A stretch of 64,000 nt of DNA, taken from NCBI GenBank assembly GCA_921293015.1, contig OV121085.1, positions 19,667,911 to 19,731,910 of the forward strand. The letters are read 5' to 3'. The position numbers and the translations under genes were made by a program. Every line of letters begins with the position of its first letter. Positions within the stretch are counted from its first letter, which is position 1. Of this stretch, positions 11,799-23,400 are shown one piece after another. Origin of the DNA: Phorcus lineatus. Lineage: Eukaryota; Mollusca; Gastropoda; Trochida; Trochidae. The notes beneath the pieces were generated by a model. That model made no database searches, was not told the origin of the DNA, and was given only the letters and a program-made list of their open reading frames with translations.

Positions 11799-12792
11799 CT
11801 GTGACACAAAAATCTGTAGCAAATATTCATTATTTTTGAAAGAAAGGAATGATATAATTGTCCATTGCTTTTCCTGCTGTCCCCCTTCTGATTTATTCTA
11901 TCAAATGTTTTGCAAACACAAATTACAAGCCAACTGTTATTAATGCACTAGTAGTACTTTATCAAACCTTATTGAAAACCTATTGAAGTAACAACACTTT
12001 ATGTTTTTTAACGGACTGTTTTATACTATGCATGGTTCAATAGCATGTCCCTTTGATTTTCAGTTTGACAAAAGAAACCTTGAGCCTACTACACCTCTAA
12101 AGTATTCTTTCTTAACTTGGCAACCATGATGATGAAGACAGGAAGTACAGAAGACAAGGAAGGAAGTCCAGGAACACTTTTAAAGTGTTAATCAAATGAA
12201 ACCTGTCAAGATGATTGTGTAAAATCTTATTGACAGACCAAGGATAACAAAATTCATTTTTGCTTTTCTAGGCCATAAGTCATAATATACACAAGCTTAC
12301 TTGTCAAGACAATAAAAATGTGAAATGTGTTTCAGAAACTGAAAACTTCTTGTATCAGACATGTCTAGTATAACTTTCTACCATACTTTTATCCTAAACA
12401 ATCATGATGTTGCATGTGTATGTAAATCTGACAGGGACTGAAAATTTGAGATTGTTATATGACAATAGGATGCAGTTTTGTAGAATTTTGCCAACCATTG
12501 AATTATGATTTATGTAGCCAGTTTTTAGCTGATTATGATTAAACTGCAAACCATTACCTGAAGTGTCAGATGACATGGTAGTTTTTTATTTTAATAACTA
12601 ATCTAATTTTGAAATCTTTGATAGCTTATGTTCATATTCAGACACATAACATAATTTGCATGTGATTTAAGATATTTGGGGGTCTATGATATCAATTTGT
12701 TACAATGATTTTGAAATCTGAATGTTTCATGAATGCAAGCCCAGTACCTCTGCAAGTGCAAACACACTACATGTACACAGTAAGTTTGCATG
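11799..12792. other. Intron or spacer
   Basis: No supported feature. A plus-strand acceptor-like TTTGATTTTCAG at 12063 followed by 21 open codons is noted but not called. Confidence 0.4.
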
Positions 12793-12802
12793 ACTGTGCA
12801 GA
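12793..12802. repeat. Target-site duplication, left copy
   Basis: ACTGTGCAGA directly abuts the left end of the fold-back element and is repeated exactly at 13249-13258. With the boundary ambiguity of one base on each side, the shared flank can be read as up to 12 bp. Confidence 0.8.
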
Positions 12803-12934
12803 CAGTCTGATTAAAATCGACCATGTTCCGAAGAATAAAAGTTTCAAAATATTGACTCTACCGAGATTCGAACTCTATATATGTGTAGGCTATCTTCTCC
12901 ACTAGGTCTGACCGCAGCCTACTGTAGCGCACGT
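12803..12934 (+). repeat. Left terminal inverted repeat of the fold-back element
   Basis: 132 bp, ending at GCGCACGT. It pairs with 13119-13248 at roughly 97% identity by eye. Confidence 0.75.
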
Positions 12935-13118
12935 ACTGACACCAGTTTAGCGCATACAAAACCTAGTCATTAGCGAACCAATCGCATCATCGCGTTTAAA
13001 ATAAGGATAGCAGCAGTCAATGTTAACGAATGGTGAATGAGAGTTACTTGCCCCTAGCTACTGATACCGAATGCTTTTGCCGCACGCATTATGATTGGTT
13101 AGCTGTGCTTACGGAAGA

Positions 13119-13248
13119 ACGTGCGCTACAGTAGGGTGAGGTCAGACCTAGTGGAGAAGATAGCCTACACACATAGAGTTCGAATCTCGGTAGAGTCAAT
13201 ATTTTGAAACTTTTATTCTTCGGAACATGGTCGATTTTAATCAGACTG
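13119..13248 (-). repeat. Right terminal inverted repeat of the fold-back element
   Basis: 130 bp, the inverted copy of 12803-12934. It lacks one TA of the left arm's TATATATG run. Confidence 0.75.
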
Positions 13249-13430
13249 ACTGTGCAGACTGCAAGGTACTGGAACAAGGTTTATGTGGTTCTGCTCCATT
13301 TCAACTGGTGTAAACTTGTTGACACCAACCACACAAGAATGTGCAGAATCTACTCCAGGTTCAAGGACTGCATAAAGTGAAACTTGGGACATGGCACCAA
13401 GATTTGGCATCATGTCAGCACCATAAGTCA
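13249..13430 (-). pseudogene. Coding-like fragment next to the fold-back insertion
   Basis: On the minus strand an acceptor-like CTATTTCCAAG (ending at 13431) is followed by an open frame of about 60 codons up to the transposon. It has a balanced, protein-like composition: residues include VTYGADMMPNLGAMSQ, then a Val/Pro/Cys-containing stretch ending NLVPVPC. Third-position use and G+C are higher than in the neighbourhood. The frame runs straight into the right target duplication of the MULE. Reading across the empty site it stays open for about 20 more codons before TGA. No family is recognised. It could be a host exon damaged by the insertion, or a remnant of another mobile element. Confidence 0.35.
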
Positions 13431-13825
13431 CTTGGAAATAGTTTATTGTAAAGACATTTATTTTGTGCATTTTTATTGTTACTACCACACCAGAAGAAGG
13501 GAAGCTTATTTTCTCTCAAATCATAGTAGCTATGTTTCTGAGAATGTCCAATGATTGTTTCACTCTCCCAGTATGAGTTCTTCATCATGCCTACCTGCCA
13601 ACAGCAGCCTGTCATTCAAACACTAAACATCCAAGCCTTAAAGGAGAGTAGGGACCTTTATCTTATTGTCAATACCAATTCTCATGGGCTCAATGTTTTA
13701 TTGAAATTTTTAATTCATTGGCTTAATTTTCATTTGAAAGACTAAAAAGATGTTGGTTTTCGTACAAATAAGTCTTGATGAGTATCCTCTTGAAAATTAT
13801 CCAACACAAAAATCATTGAAGCTTA
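13431..13825. other. Spacer between two transposons
   Basis: No supported feature. A minus-strand frame continuing upstream of the fragment at 13249-13430 and a plus-strand frame at 13551-13745 overlap each other and show no domain. Confidence 0.4.
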
Positions 13826-14586
13826 CTGTAAAATCATTTATTTTCGAGGGGTGTTATTTTCGCGCAAACATAAAAAATGACTGATTCGCGGGGTTTAATT
13901 TTCGCGCATATCGACTAAGCAATATAAAAAATTTAGTGAGAAAAACTACATGCACCGTGCAGAAAAGAAACTAGTAGTAATTTACAATGAAAACAATAAT
14001 ATTTATTCAAAAGTCAACGATAAAAATTTTATTTATTGTCATTAAACGTCTTCAAGTTTTGAAGTGGTAACGATACCTGTCGCCAAGCTTTCCCGGAAGT
14101 AAACATTCGGAACGAATTAGTTTGATCTTTAACTCCCAACAATAGTGTTTGAATGATGTGAATCCTCGAGATCTCGTTCAAAGAAATATCATACCGAACC
14201 GAAAATATATTTAAACCGAGGGTCCTGTACCGCAATACGCTCCGAATCGAAGCTCAAGCGTACTGCAATCAAAACAATAGGACACGCATATTGGCGATCA
14301 AGAGTGGATTCCGCCAGGCCGGATTATTGTGATGATTGTGTTTGCACAATAAACAACGTGCATATCGGCGTACACGCTTGTGAGAGCTCTAATTAGTGAC
14401 TCGTCATTAATGAACACACCAAACAATCCTGTGAGTAATAAAATGTGTCAACCAAATTATTTGTCTGTTATTGGTTTTCTTCACGTTCATGACCATAATA
14501 TTTCGCGATGTTTTATTATTCGCGCATTATGACTTTGCGCGAAAAGCGCGAAAATTAAACCCCCGCGAAATATTATGATTTTACAG
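13826..14586. mobile_element. TA-flanked MITE, 761 bp, Tc1/mariner-type ends
   Basis: Terminal inverted repeats start CTGTAAAATCAT at both ends (13826 and 14586) and extend about 40 bp with moderate divergence. TA lies on each side (13824-13825 and 14587-14588). Just inside, GCGGGG, TTTAATTTTCGCGC and related CG-rich motifs recur in both orientations (13888-13910 and about 14536-14570). They give the ends many CpGs in an otherwise CpG-poor region. The interior has no transposase frame of useful length; the 68-codon minus-strand frame is not recognisable. TA duplication and TIR architecture suggest a non-autonomous Tc1/mariner or related superfamily element. Confidence 0.65.
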
Positions 14587-14588
14587 TA

Positions 14589-16454
14589 TTTAATTTGTTC
14601 TCAGAAAATCGGTCTAGGGCAATACTCACAATATACTCACTACAAAAATTTTAAATAAAAAGTAGGTTAGAAACAAAAGCAAGTCTACCACAGCAGAAGG
14701 ATTGGAGATTCCTCCCTATCCAAGCACTGTTGCAATGTTCCTGAGAATTTTCCCATGGTGTAACAGGATCTGGCACTGCCTGGTGACAATATTCTGGCAG
14801 GCTCAGTTTCCCAAGGGGATGCATCTCTCTCTTCTACCCCTCCCTCCCTCACTCCCTCCATCTTTTATCAGTTTACTATACTTGCAGGAATATATGAAAA
14901 TGTCCTGTAGTTTTTCTTTTCTTTTCATACTTGCCTTTGAAACCAATTCAAAATATCTTTTGCTTGTTCTTGTTAGCATGACATTGCTATAAGGAATATA
15001 TGTGGATTGGATGAATTTTTTTGTTTTACTTTCATTCTTCATCTATACACTTTCTTTGAAAAAACATAAATGATTTAACCCTAGATGTTATTTAGTGCAG
15101 AACATTCTGGTGTTAAAAGCCCTCACCACATTAAAACAACCCCTTTTCCCCCATTTAGTTCTTATCTTCTCCAGAAGTAAAAAAAATGAGCTAGAAGAAG
15201 AAAGGGAAAGAGTTGAAGCTAATTCAATGCCCATCTAATAACGTTTAACAAATTTTCAAATTAGTCATTTGTCCTATCTCAATAAAAGGCAAAAACAGCA
15301 AGATAATATGTCCTTAACATCATCATAACAATAATGAAAATCCAATAAATTATCCAATATATATTAAATCTAATTAAGTTATTTGAGTTGTGTCATCCAT
15401 TTCAGTCCTGCAACCTAACCCTTATGTTAGTTTAGAAAACACCAACTTGCCTTCTTGGAATATAGAAAAGCAAACAGAAATGTTTCTTTCCCTAATAAGT
15501 CAATGTTCCCTCTGATGTTTAGTGTTCCCAATGCCCAAGCTTATGAAAGCATTATTATAGTTCTCAAGTAGTCACAGAGTTGAATCAGATTTCACAGAAG
15601 AGAGAAAGCAGATCTTCACAAATATTGTTCATGTATCCAGGCCTAGTAGCTCACACATCAAAACATCCTGCCACCCAGCTCCCGCCTCAAACATTCATTT
15701 CTTATTGTGATCAAAGATGTTCCTATTTGTACAGAATAGTCATCAAAGTTTGTTTCTTATTGTCTATTACATACAAGCCGGCCTGATTATTCAGATGAAA
15801 CAATTTATGGCAAAGATTATTAGAAATGAAACAATATTATACATATTTGTAAACACTACTCAATCTGAATGGTTTAGATAAGTAATGTTCCCTCAACAGT
15901 AAATAGACACTGATTTTTAAAGATCCATAAATGCTAGTCTGTGTCACAGAGTGTTTTACTGAACTCTTGTAGAGCTCATCAATCTTTTATTAAACAAGAT
16001 TCCAAATATCTTTTTTCACAATATTTAATAAAATGGTATTAACAATACAGAAAAACATTTTCCAAATATGTCCAATATGATCATAATTGTTGAAATCCCA
16101 ACCTTTAAATTCCACTCTCAATGTGTTTCAAACAAATAAAAAATAAGATTATGTGTTGACGATACAACATTTCAATTTGTCTGAATTGTCCGTGATCCTT
16201 CACAGCAAGGTCAGCACCGATCAAAACAAACAAGTAAAGTTATAAACAACATCAAAGAAAGAGCAGTGGTCATATAGAGACTAATTATTTGTAAATGAGA
16301 TTGTCCATCAAGCTTGGGGAACTGCCATCAGAAGTAAGGCTTCATTCCGACCCTGATGAGATGAGGCTGATTACTGGGATAACACTTTCATTACCAGGCG
16401 GTCAGCACATACCAACATGCTTCCAGTATCTCCACAATCTCAGGATTATACACC
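14589..16454. other. Spacer or intron with a short pyrimidine-rich tract
   Basis: A CT-rich tract lies at about 14826-14860 (CCTCCCTCCCTCACTCCCTC). The 96-codon plus-strand frame over it is low-complexity and not supported. Nothing else seen. Confidence 0.4.
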
Positions 16455-16995
16455 ATTAGATCTCACAGATCAAGTGTCTGCATAGTTCATGCATGTAAAG
16501 GAAACTTGTTTCAATGATCTTGGTGCTTTAATAGGATGTCAAGATCTCAGAGATTAAGTATGTGCATTGCCTTTGCATGTTAGGAGAATATTGAGATCTG
16601 AACTACATTGGTCATGAGAGTTTCATTGGATGTTGTGTTTGCATTGCTTATGCATGTACAGAAAATCTCCAGACGCTTTACTGCAATGGTCATAACCCTT
16701 AAATCGGATATCTCACAGATTAAGTATGTGCATTAACTTCACACAGAGAGATAATTTGGAGATATTGTCTGCAATGGTCAATATGGTGAAATTGGACATC
16801 AAGATCTCGCATATCAAGAGTAGGAATAGTAGGAATAGATTTTGCCTGTGACGAGAACCTAAAGGCACTGACAGCAATGGTTAAGGAAGTTAACTTTTAC
16901 ATATGGAAAAGAAAAACTCTAATCTGGACTTCACTGACCATGGTAGTTAAATCAGAGTCTCAAAATAGTCTCACATATTGAATGTAAACATTGCC
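16455..16995 (+). repeat. Strongly decayed tandem repeat, unit about 85-105 bp
   Basis: The motifs AGATCTCACAGATTAAGT, ATGTGCATTGCC, TATGCATGTA, CTGCAATGGTCA and GGA(T/C)ATCAAGATCTC recur in the same order. Units begin near 16460, 16544, 16640, 16699, 16803 and 16960. Unit length varies and identity between units is low, so this is an old minisatellite-like array or a series of duplications. It has no coding potential. Confidence 0.55.
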
Positions 16996-19900
16996 TATGC
17001 CAACATTTCCCTTAAGAGAAAACTTTTGGCTGATGAGATGTGGAATATTACTTTTTATGCACATATCCTACTGGTAATGTGTAAATTAAGTCCCCTTGAT
17101 TCAAATTCAAAGACGTTTTTTGTTGGATACCATAAATTTTTTTATTAACATTTGGTTCAACATAAAACCTTTTTTAATATTTTGCACAAACATATTGATT
17201 ACCTCTCTTGGTTCAATCAAGCAATACCCCTGACCACAAATAAGTGTCAACTTCTCTTTGCATACCTACTGCCCATGTATCACGTCAAACATCAATCCAC
17301 TTTGCCCTTTCAAGATCACAGCAGAGGACAATTACAAATGTTACTAAGGACATAATTAAAAGTGGGCCCAACTCCACATTGAATGTAGGGTCACAGGCAA
17401 ACATTAAGTACATGCTAGATTGGAGGTTGGAGCTGTTATACCATTGACGGTTCCACTAGCTTGAATACACATCATTGCAAAAATCTTTCAGGGTGGCAGT
17501 TAAAATATTGACTCCATCACTGTAAGCACCTCTCCATCAAATGGAAAAGTCAGATATTGAAGCAAGGTCCTTGATTGATCTTTGTGTAGTCTGAATGTGA
17601 CTTTCTGAGATGACGTGTCTATCGATGATTTGGACCTTGATGTCTTGTAAGTGTCCTTAGATTAAGGTCTTGATTGTTGATTTCTTCACAATTAGATACC
17701 GTGAGTTTTCATAATGAAAACAACTATGTTAAATATACTGATACTCCTGTATCATGACTGTTTTCCAAGAGTCTTCATATAATGAACATCTGAATACACA
17801 TGACTGCATGCATGTAAGTTATACAGGAACCTTTTTCCATCTCCCTCGCAAGTCTATGACTACCTGAATACACATGAAACTGCAAGAAATTGAAAATGAA
17901 GACAATTCTGGATACAAAATGTGAGCTTTTAAACAATAAAAATGTGTCATAGATTTACATTCTATGTTTCACAGAATACCCAGCCATCATGACATTACAA
18001 CATGAAAAGTTTATAAGGGATCTTATGACAAGAACAACCAAATTCAAGAGAAAAGTAACAACAACTTGAAGTGAAAAGTCATACATGCCTAAAGAAGGCT
18101 TTTTTCACTGCAGTGGGAATATATTTTTCGACTTTAACTATTATAAAACTAATGACGAATGACTTCTTCTATGATAGACTGTCTTAATTCACCTATAGCG
18201 TTCTTCCTATTACAGTTGAAGTTCAGCTGAAGAGTTATCAAAAATGAAATTTGATTTACAAGGGATAAATCAAGCATGGTGTAACAGCCACACTTTCTGG
18301 AAGGAAAAGTGACCAACTCAAATAGCTCAATGTCTGAATTAAGCAAACCAATGGCTATAGAGGTGGATTGTGACTCCATGCCCCAGCATAACCACACCTC
18401 AATGTCTCTGCCAGTTCCTTGCAAGTATCAGAGACAAGATTAATCCATTGACTACATTAGATGGAGAAATCAGCTTCTTTCTTTATTGCACAGCCGTAGA
18501 GAGTTTAATCAATATCTCAACGGTGCCAAAACAAACTCTTTTCAAGAAGAAGTGAATTAGAACTGGTAAATTTCACATTCATTATGACTCTATCAAATTT
18601 ACTCAAGGATTTGTCCATTGATTTATTTCAAGATGCTGGTCTGCCGAATCAGAAATTAGTTGACTCTTATAGGCTGAATATAGACAATGGTGATTTTACT
18701 GTCACAGTAATTGGGTCAATTATATTTTTTCCTCATCAACCTCTTGCTAATCAAAAGTTTATTCATCTGATTGCATCAAGATGGAGATGTTAATCTGACT
18801 TTTTTGTGTCAAAGGTTTTTTTTAGCCTAATTGAACATACATTTTTAGTTGTTTTTCTTCCTTTATTTAAAGGGACAATGTTTTCAGTGAAATGTTGCAA
18901 AGATGTGGATGATTTTTCTTTTATACTTTAATATTTGAAGACAACTGGTGTATTTTCTGGGTTTTTTTTATGTCTTTGTTTCTTTAATAAACAACAGTAA
19001 AAAATCTAAATATACAATAAATATTTCCTGTTGCATTTAAGGGTAGAAGGGTATAATATTACAACCAATCATTTGTACAAGTACATTTTATATCAATTAT
19101 AACTATCAATCTATCAATTTGCTCATATCAAGTGATGAAGTATAAGGTGCAGAACTTGTAGGAAAGGAAAGCAAAATTAGGATGAATAACATGATGCACA
19201 AACTAACAATTATAAGTAATATACATATATATCCAAAGACCATAAGCTAAATACAGTTATGTACGAGCCTTCCATATAAATTTTTTAAATTACACACGCA
19301 AAATAAATGCCATTAGAACATTGTGAAAATCATTAGAAAGACTAGGTAAAATATTTTACAACTTCAAGGGAGTTTTTCAGTGACTGTTCAATAATAAACA
19401 TACTATGTGTTTCAATAAAACCATCTGTCAGGGGCTTTATTGCATCAGCGTTATGATGTTTTAATCCCCTCTTCTTTCCTATGGGATAAATATTTATATT
19501 CCACACATAGTGTTACACGATGCTACCATAATGTTTATCTTGTATATCATCATATTCCAGTTTTGTTTACTTATAATGTAAATTTTATAATATGATATTT
19601 CATAATCAAGATGTATAAGATTTCTTAGATCTATCATCAACATTACAAAAATTGTTTTTTTTACTTATCCACAACACGCACTCTGCTCAAGAAATTATAC
19701 AAACTATTCTAAACACATCATTTAAAAGCAATTAAGTGTTATGAGATGTCAGTTTTATATGCAGCAGCAAACAATTAGAACCTTTGAAGTCTGTTCTATT
19801 TTACAATAAATTTCACAAAAATGTATTTGCAGTTAAATCAAATATTTGTGTGAAAATGACTCACATTTTTAAAAAAAACAGACAGTTAGAAAAAAAATCA

Positions 19901-20985
19901 AACAGCATATTTCTAACAAAGCGATAGGATAGTTCATTTGATTTTCATAGATTTTAAGAAAAAGCATTTGAGTAGACGTGTACCTTGCATTAATTTTTGG
20001 ACTGCTCAACAAATATTGCAATATGGTTCCAACAGACAGTTATGATCAAGCCTTAAAACACAAACCATTGTTCAATTAAGTTTCATAACAAAAAAACACC
20101 TTGTGAACCACAAAGTAGTGTTTCTTTGTTTCTATATTTTCATAAGAGAACATAGAAAAAATTATTTGACCATAATTTTGTCAGAGGTTGATTAAATACC
20201 TTGATGAAATTTTAGATATCAGACTACAGCCAAATATGGACATAAATATTCACCTGTTTGTTCTACTTAAAAAAAGAGATAACAAAATAGAACAACAGGA
20301 TAATAAAGCAAGAAGTACAAGTAAAAAGATAAATGTCTAATTAGAATATTAGATGCAATACATTTTGATAATTGAAAGGATCCCTTTTTCTAGTTTTTTA
20401 CATCTGTTGCTTTGTTTAATGTGAAGAGGGTTCCATTTCAGCCTCTCTTTGAATACTGATTTCCTTTCATAAATTACAACCCCCACCCCTCAGTTGACCA
20501 ATGGGGAGACAAGAGGAAAGAGAATCCGGAGACTACAAGGATCTAAAACTTTGATATCTTCCTTATCAAAGACTGGAGCCTATCCTTCAGATGGCACTTG
20601 TTGCAGGAATATTTCATAACCTTCTCCATGACACTGTGAATGGGGGGAACATTTGGACTACTTAAAAAATGATTTAACTTCATAAACCCTAATTATGAAA
20701 CTATTTCTATAGCATGTTTGGCTGTCACTACAGGGATCATCCCATACTGATTTCTTTGTAATAAAACTGCTGAGTGATATAAGGCGACACCCCCTTTTTT
20801 AAAAATTTGACCCCTTCCCCCTTTTTCTGCCAAGTTGACCTCCATTTGTATCAGTAAAGAGTTAGGCAAAGTAGGATGATATATTGTTATTGTATATTGA
20901 ATTAATCTAGATCATCTGTTGATATAATAGGAAAAATCAGAAATATTTATCAGTTCATTTAACTTTTTTTTCTTTTTTTTTTTAG
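16996..20985. other. Intron or spacer
   Basis: No supported gene. Minor features: TTTAAAGGGACAATG at about 18868-18882 resembles a TTAA-MITE end, but no matching second end was found. Frames at 17152-17447, 18149-18424 and 18370-18555 look like chance. Confidence 0.4.
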
Positions 20986-21062
20986 ATATATCACATTTGC
21001 TGAACCATAACAGTTTAGAAGAAATATTACATAATGTGAAGGATTTAGAAGCAAGAGGTTAA
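20986..21062 (+). CDS. Candidate terminal exon, plus strand
   Basis: It is preceded by one of the strongest acceptors in the window: a 27-base, almost pure T tract (20959-20983) ending TTTAG. From 20988 the open frame encodes ISHLLNHNSLEEILHNV and then KDLEARG before TAA at 21060-21062, an amphipathic-helix-like sequence. One base must come from the previous exon. The product is not recognised. A tract this T-rich can also be a simple repeat, and 24 open codons are not rare by chance. Confidence 0.35.
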
Positions 21063-22022
21063 AACTTAAACCAACATTCAAATGGTCCAATATAAAACAA
21101 TTGTTTCAAATCACTTTCATATGTCAATCTGTTCCAAGGCTGGAGTTCCCACATTCTTTCTTTTCCAAAGTGTTGAAATGTTTCAAGTTATGCATTACAG
21201 CATACCACTACTTCAGGAAGAATGCAAAGCCCTGGCCCAAATCTGAGCGGATATTGCGAAGTAAATGGGTCCAGAACTTGTGAATGTCACACAGTCCTTG
21301 AATTCAAATACAAACCACTTTTTCTATTCATGAATGAAACCTTGCAGAAGTGTCGCTTACATTCAAAATAGAGCCATAGCCTCTGTAACTTATCAGGTTC
21401 TCTATGTAACCTTTAATACAGTCTAAGTCTGACATTCTTAGTCTATGAAACTACAAAAACTGTATTGCAATATTTTAGAAAAAATATTTCAAAGACTAAA
21501 TTATAGTCTAACTAACGTTTAACAACAACAGTTACATTTAAATTTTGTCCAATATGGATTCAATATAAAACGTGTACCAAAATACATGACACCTTGCAGT
21601 AGTGCCTGTTACATCCAAGTTGTTCAATGTGTGTGCAATCGGAAGCAATGATACAATATAACTCCCCCAAGTTACATAAACATCCTCTAGAGGTCCCCAC
21701 GGAACATGAGGGAGTCAATGGCGGACAGGGATTCAGGAGAATAGAGCGATGCCAGGTGGTCCTGCAATGCTAAATGGGTCACTAGAAACGTTGGCTTCCA
21801 GTTGCTTTTTACATCAAAAAGCTTGTCACTGGAAATGGATATCATTCTGTGGGTTTTCTAGTGTTCCAGTAGACCATCTCACAGTCTCTGAACCATTTTC
21901 CTTACCCCTAAATTCATAGATCCGCCACTGTATGGTGTATGATGACTTTTTCTCAGATCTGTCATAATTATTCTTACTAGGGCGACGATTAACAAATTAG
22001 AATTGAGATCTTTTTCTTTCAG
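21063..22022. other. Possible 3' UTR or intron
   Basis: No gene supported. Two short stretches, at 21341 and 21588 (CCTTGCAGAAGTGTC... and CCTTGCAGTAGTGCC...), are similar and about 250 bp apart, suggesting an old local duplication. A G+C-richer patch lies at about 21690-21800. Confidence 0.35.
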
Positions 22023-22100
22023 TTTTTAGAATCATAGAAAACATGATAACACAATTAAAGTTTATCACAATGTGGCAAAATAAACCTGCTTTGGCTCGAA
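22023..22100 (+). CDS. Candidate internal exon, plus strand
   Basis: A 78-bp segment has good splice signals at both ends: acceptor GATCTTTTTCTTTCAG and donor GTAAGTAA. One frame is fully open (one base in from the previous exon, one base out) and encodes FRIIENMITQLKF and then ITMWQNKPALAR. The exit phase fits the entry phase of the candidates at 41628 and 48714. The product is unrecognised. The paired splice sites make it better than most candidates here, but there is no second line of evidence. Confidence 0.35.
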
Positions 22101-23040
22101 GTAAGTAAAAGATTGTCCTTCTGTAAAGCACAAGTGGTTGAAAGTCATGAAGATTACTTAAATCTACTGTTTTAAAGGCAAGGAGCTAGTAAAGACTCCT
22201 TTCTACAAAGAACCTTAGGTCAAGGGCAGAATGGTCCCTAAATGCATGCTATTCTAAGGAATCCTATAGGAGATTGAGGCGAGTCTAGACGGAGGTATTC
22301 CTCCAGCTATGACTGATGTGTGAGGAGAGACAGTGTTCCTGAGTATTGTCACGGATCATTGGGATTCATGTCTCTCAGATGGAGCGGACTGATAACAAGC
22401 CATTAATTTGTCAACTTTTGAAGTCTCGTGAAGGGACCCCAGATTCTGACATCTTCATTTATTGTTTTTTTCTGTGGAACTTTTGAATATTTTACCTATG
22501 TGCTCTTGGATGATTGGGTACACTTGATGAGTATTATTAAAGTTTCTCAAAAACTCTATAATTTCTAATGGCTAACTTTTCTATGTTGACTGAAAATTAA
22601 ATTACATCTTGTTGATCATTGACCTTTCAAGGAGAATGATGCTTGTACTTCGTGATTTCATACATGATGTTATGGGATTATCTTTATTAAGCAAACAATT
22701 TGGTTCTCATCAAATTTGCAGGTTACAAGACAAGCATGGACAACATATTTTACAATGTTTCATATAAATTTGATATTAATTGCCCTATAGATAACCATAC
22801 AGATCATCAAGTTGCTAATGAATACTTATCAAGAATATATGGAGTAAAATGGTTTAGCTTCTCATAAAATATCAAAAGTACCTGACATAACAAAACACAA
22901 AAAAATCTTTTTACAGGAATCTAGATGTTTCTTATCTTTTATGTCCATCCATCTCCAACAAATATTACGCACACTGACATTCATTTGCTAGAAATATCAT
23001 ATAACATCATTACTGTCTTCAAACTCTTAACTTCATTTTG
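22101..23040. other. Intron or spacer with a G+C-richer block at 22200-22440
   Basis: The block 22200-22440 has no open frame of note but is compositionally distinct, with mixed-sequence complexity like conserved non-coding DNA. This is a compositional impression only. Confidence 0.3.
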
Positions 23041-23400
23041 GTAAACCTTACATGAGCAACCCTGCCAAGAACAGAGACCATTACTCTAGCACTTAACTCT
23101 TAACTTCACTTTTACAGTCTTTACCATTCTACCCATAGAGGACCAACACAATCAGACCCCTGTCGACAGTTGGAACCACTACTCTCATTTCTCTTTTATA
23201 ATCTTTTCCATTCTAGCAATAGAGGAAGCATGCAGGCAGAAATGTGTGAAGTGGTGGAACCACTACTCCAAACTGCACTTTTGCAACTTTCACTGTGCAG
23301 AGTTGGAACCACTACTCCAAATTTCACTTTTTCATTCTTCAGTATTCTCTCCACAGCAGACCAGTGCAAAGGGACCCTGTGGGGAGGCGAGACCACTAAT
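23041..23400 (+). repeat. Degenerate repeat with GGAACCACTACTC core
   Basis: The phrase TTGGAACCACTACTC or a close variant recurs at about 23170, 23254 and 23302, with a weaker match (GAGACCACTAATCC) near 23390 and GAGACCATTACTCTAGC near 23070. CATTTT/CACTTTT-TTCCATTCT follows each copy. Spacing is irregular (about 50-100 bp). Overlapping open frames on both strands across 23170-23700 probably reflect this repeat and higher G+C rather than genes. Confidence 0.45.

Larger units (their letters stand above)
12803..13248. mobile_element. Mutator-like (MULE-type) non-autonomous fold-back element, 446 bp
   Basis: Long terminal inverted repeats of 132 bp (12803-12934) and 130 bp (13119-13248) start CAGTCTGATTAAAATCG. 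They differ only by one 2-bp indel and a few substitutions near their inner ends. They enclose a unique core of about 184 bp with no coding capacity. A perfect 10-bp duplication flanks the element. Long TIRs with 9-11-bp target duplications are characteristic of Mutator-like transposons, so it is probably a non-autonomous MULE mobilised in trans. The close match of the arms implies a fairly recent insertion or gene conversion. Each arm contains GTTCGAATC, a box-B-like motif; whether that matters is unknown. The short overlapping open frames here arise from the inverted arms. Confidence 0.75.

Noticed and set aside
12064-12129. Plus-strand acceptor followed by 21 codons (FDKRNLEPTTPLK...)
   Set aside because: Protein-like by eye, but only 21 codons; too short to separate from chance.
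12705-13277. Plus- and minus-strand frames sharing IKIDHVPKNKSFKILTLP
   Set aside because: The shared peptide is simply the terminal inverted repeat of the fold-back element read on both strands.
18868-18882. TTTAAAGGGACAATG as a TTAA-MITE left end
   Set aside because: No matching inverted end within a reasonable distance and no similarity to the two confirmed copies of the other family.
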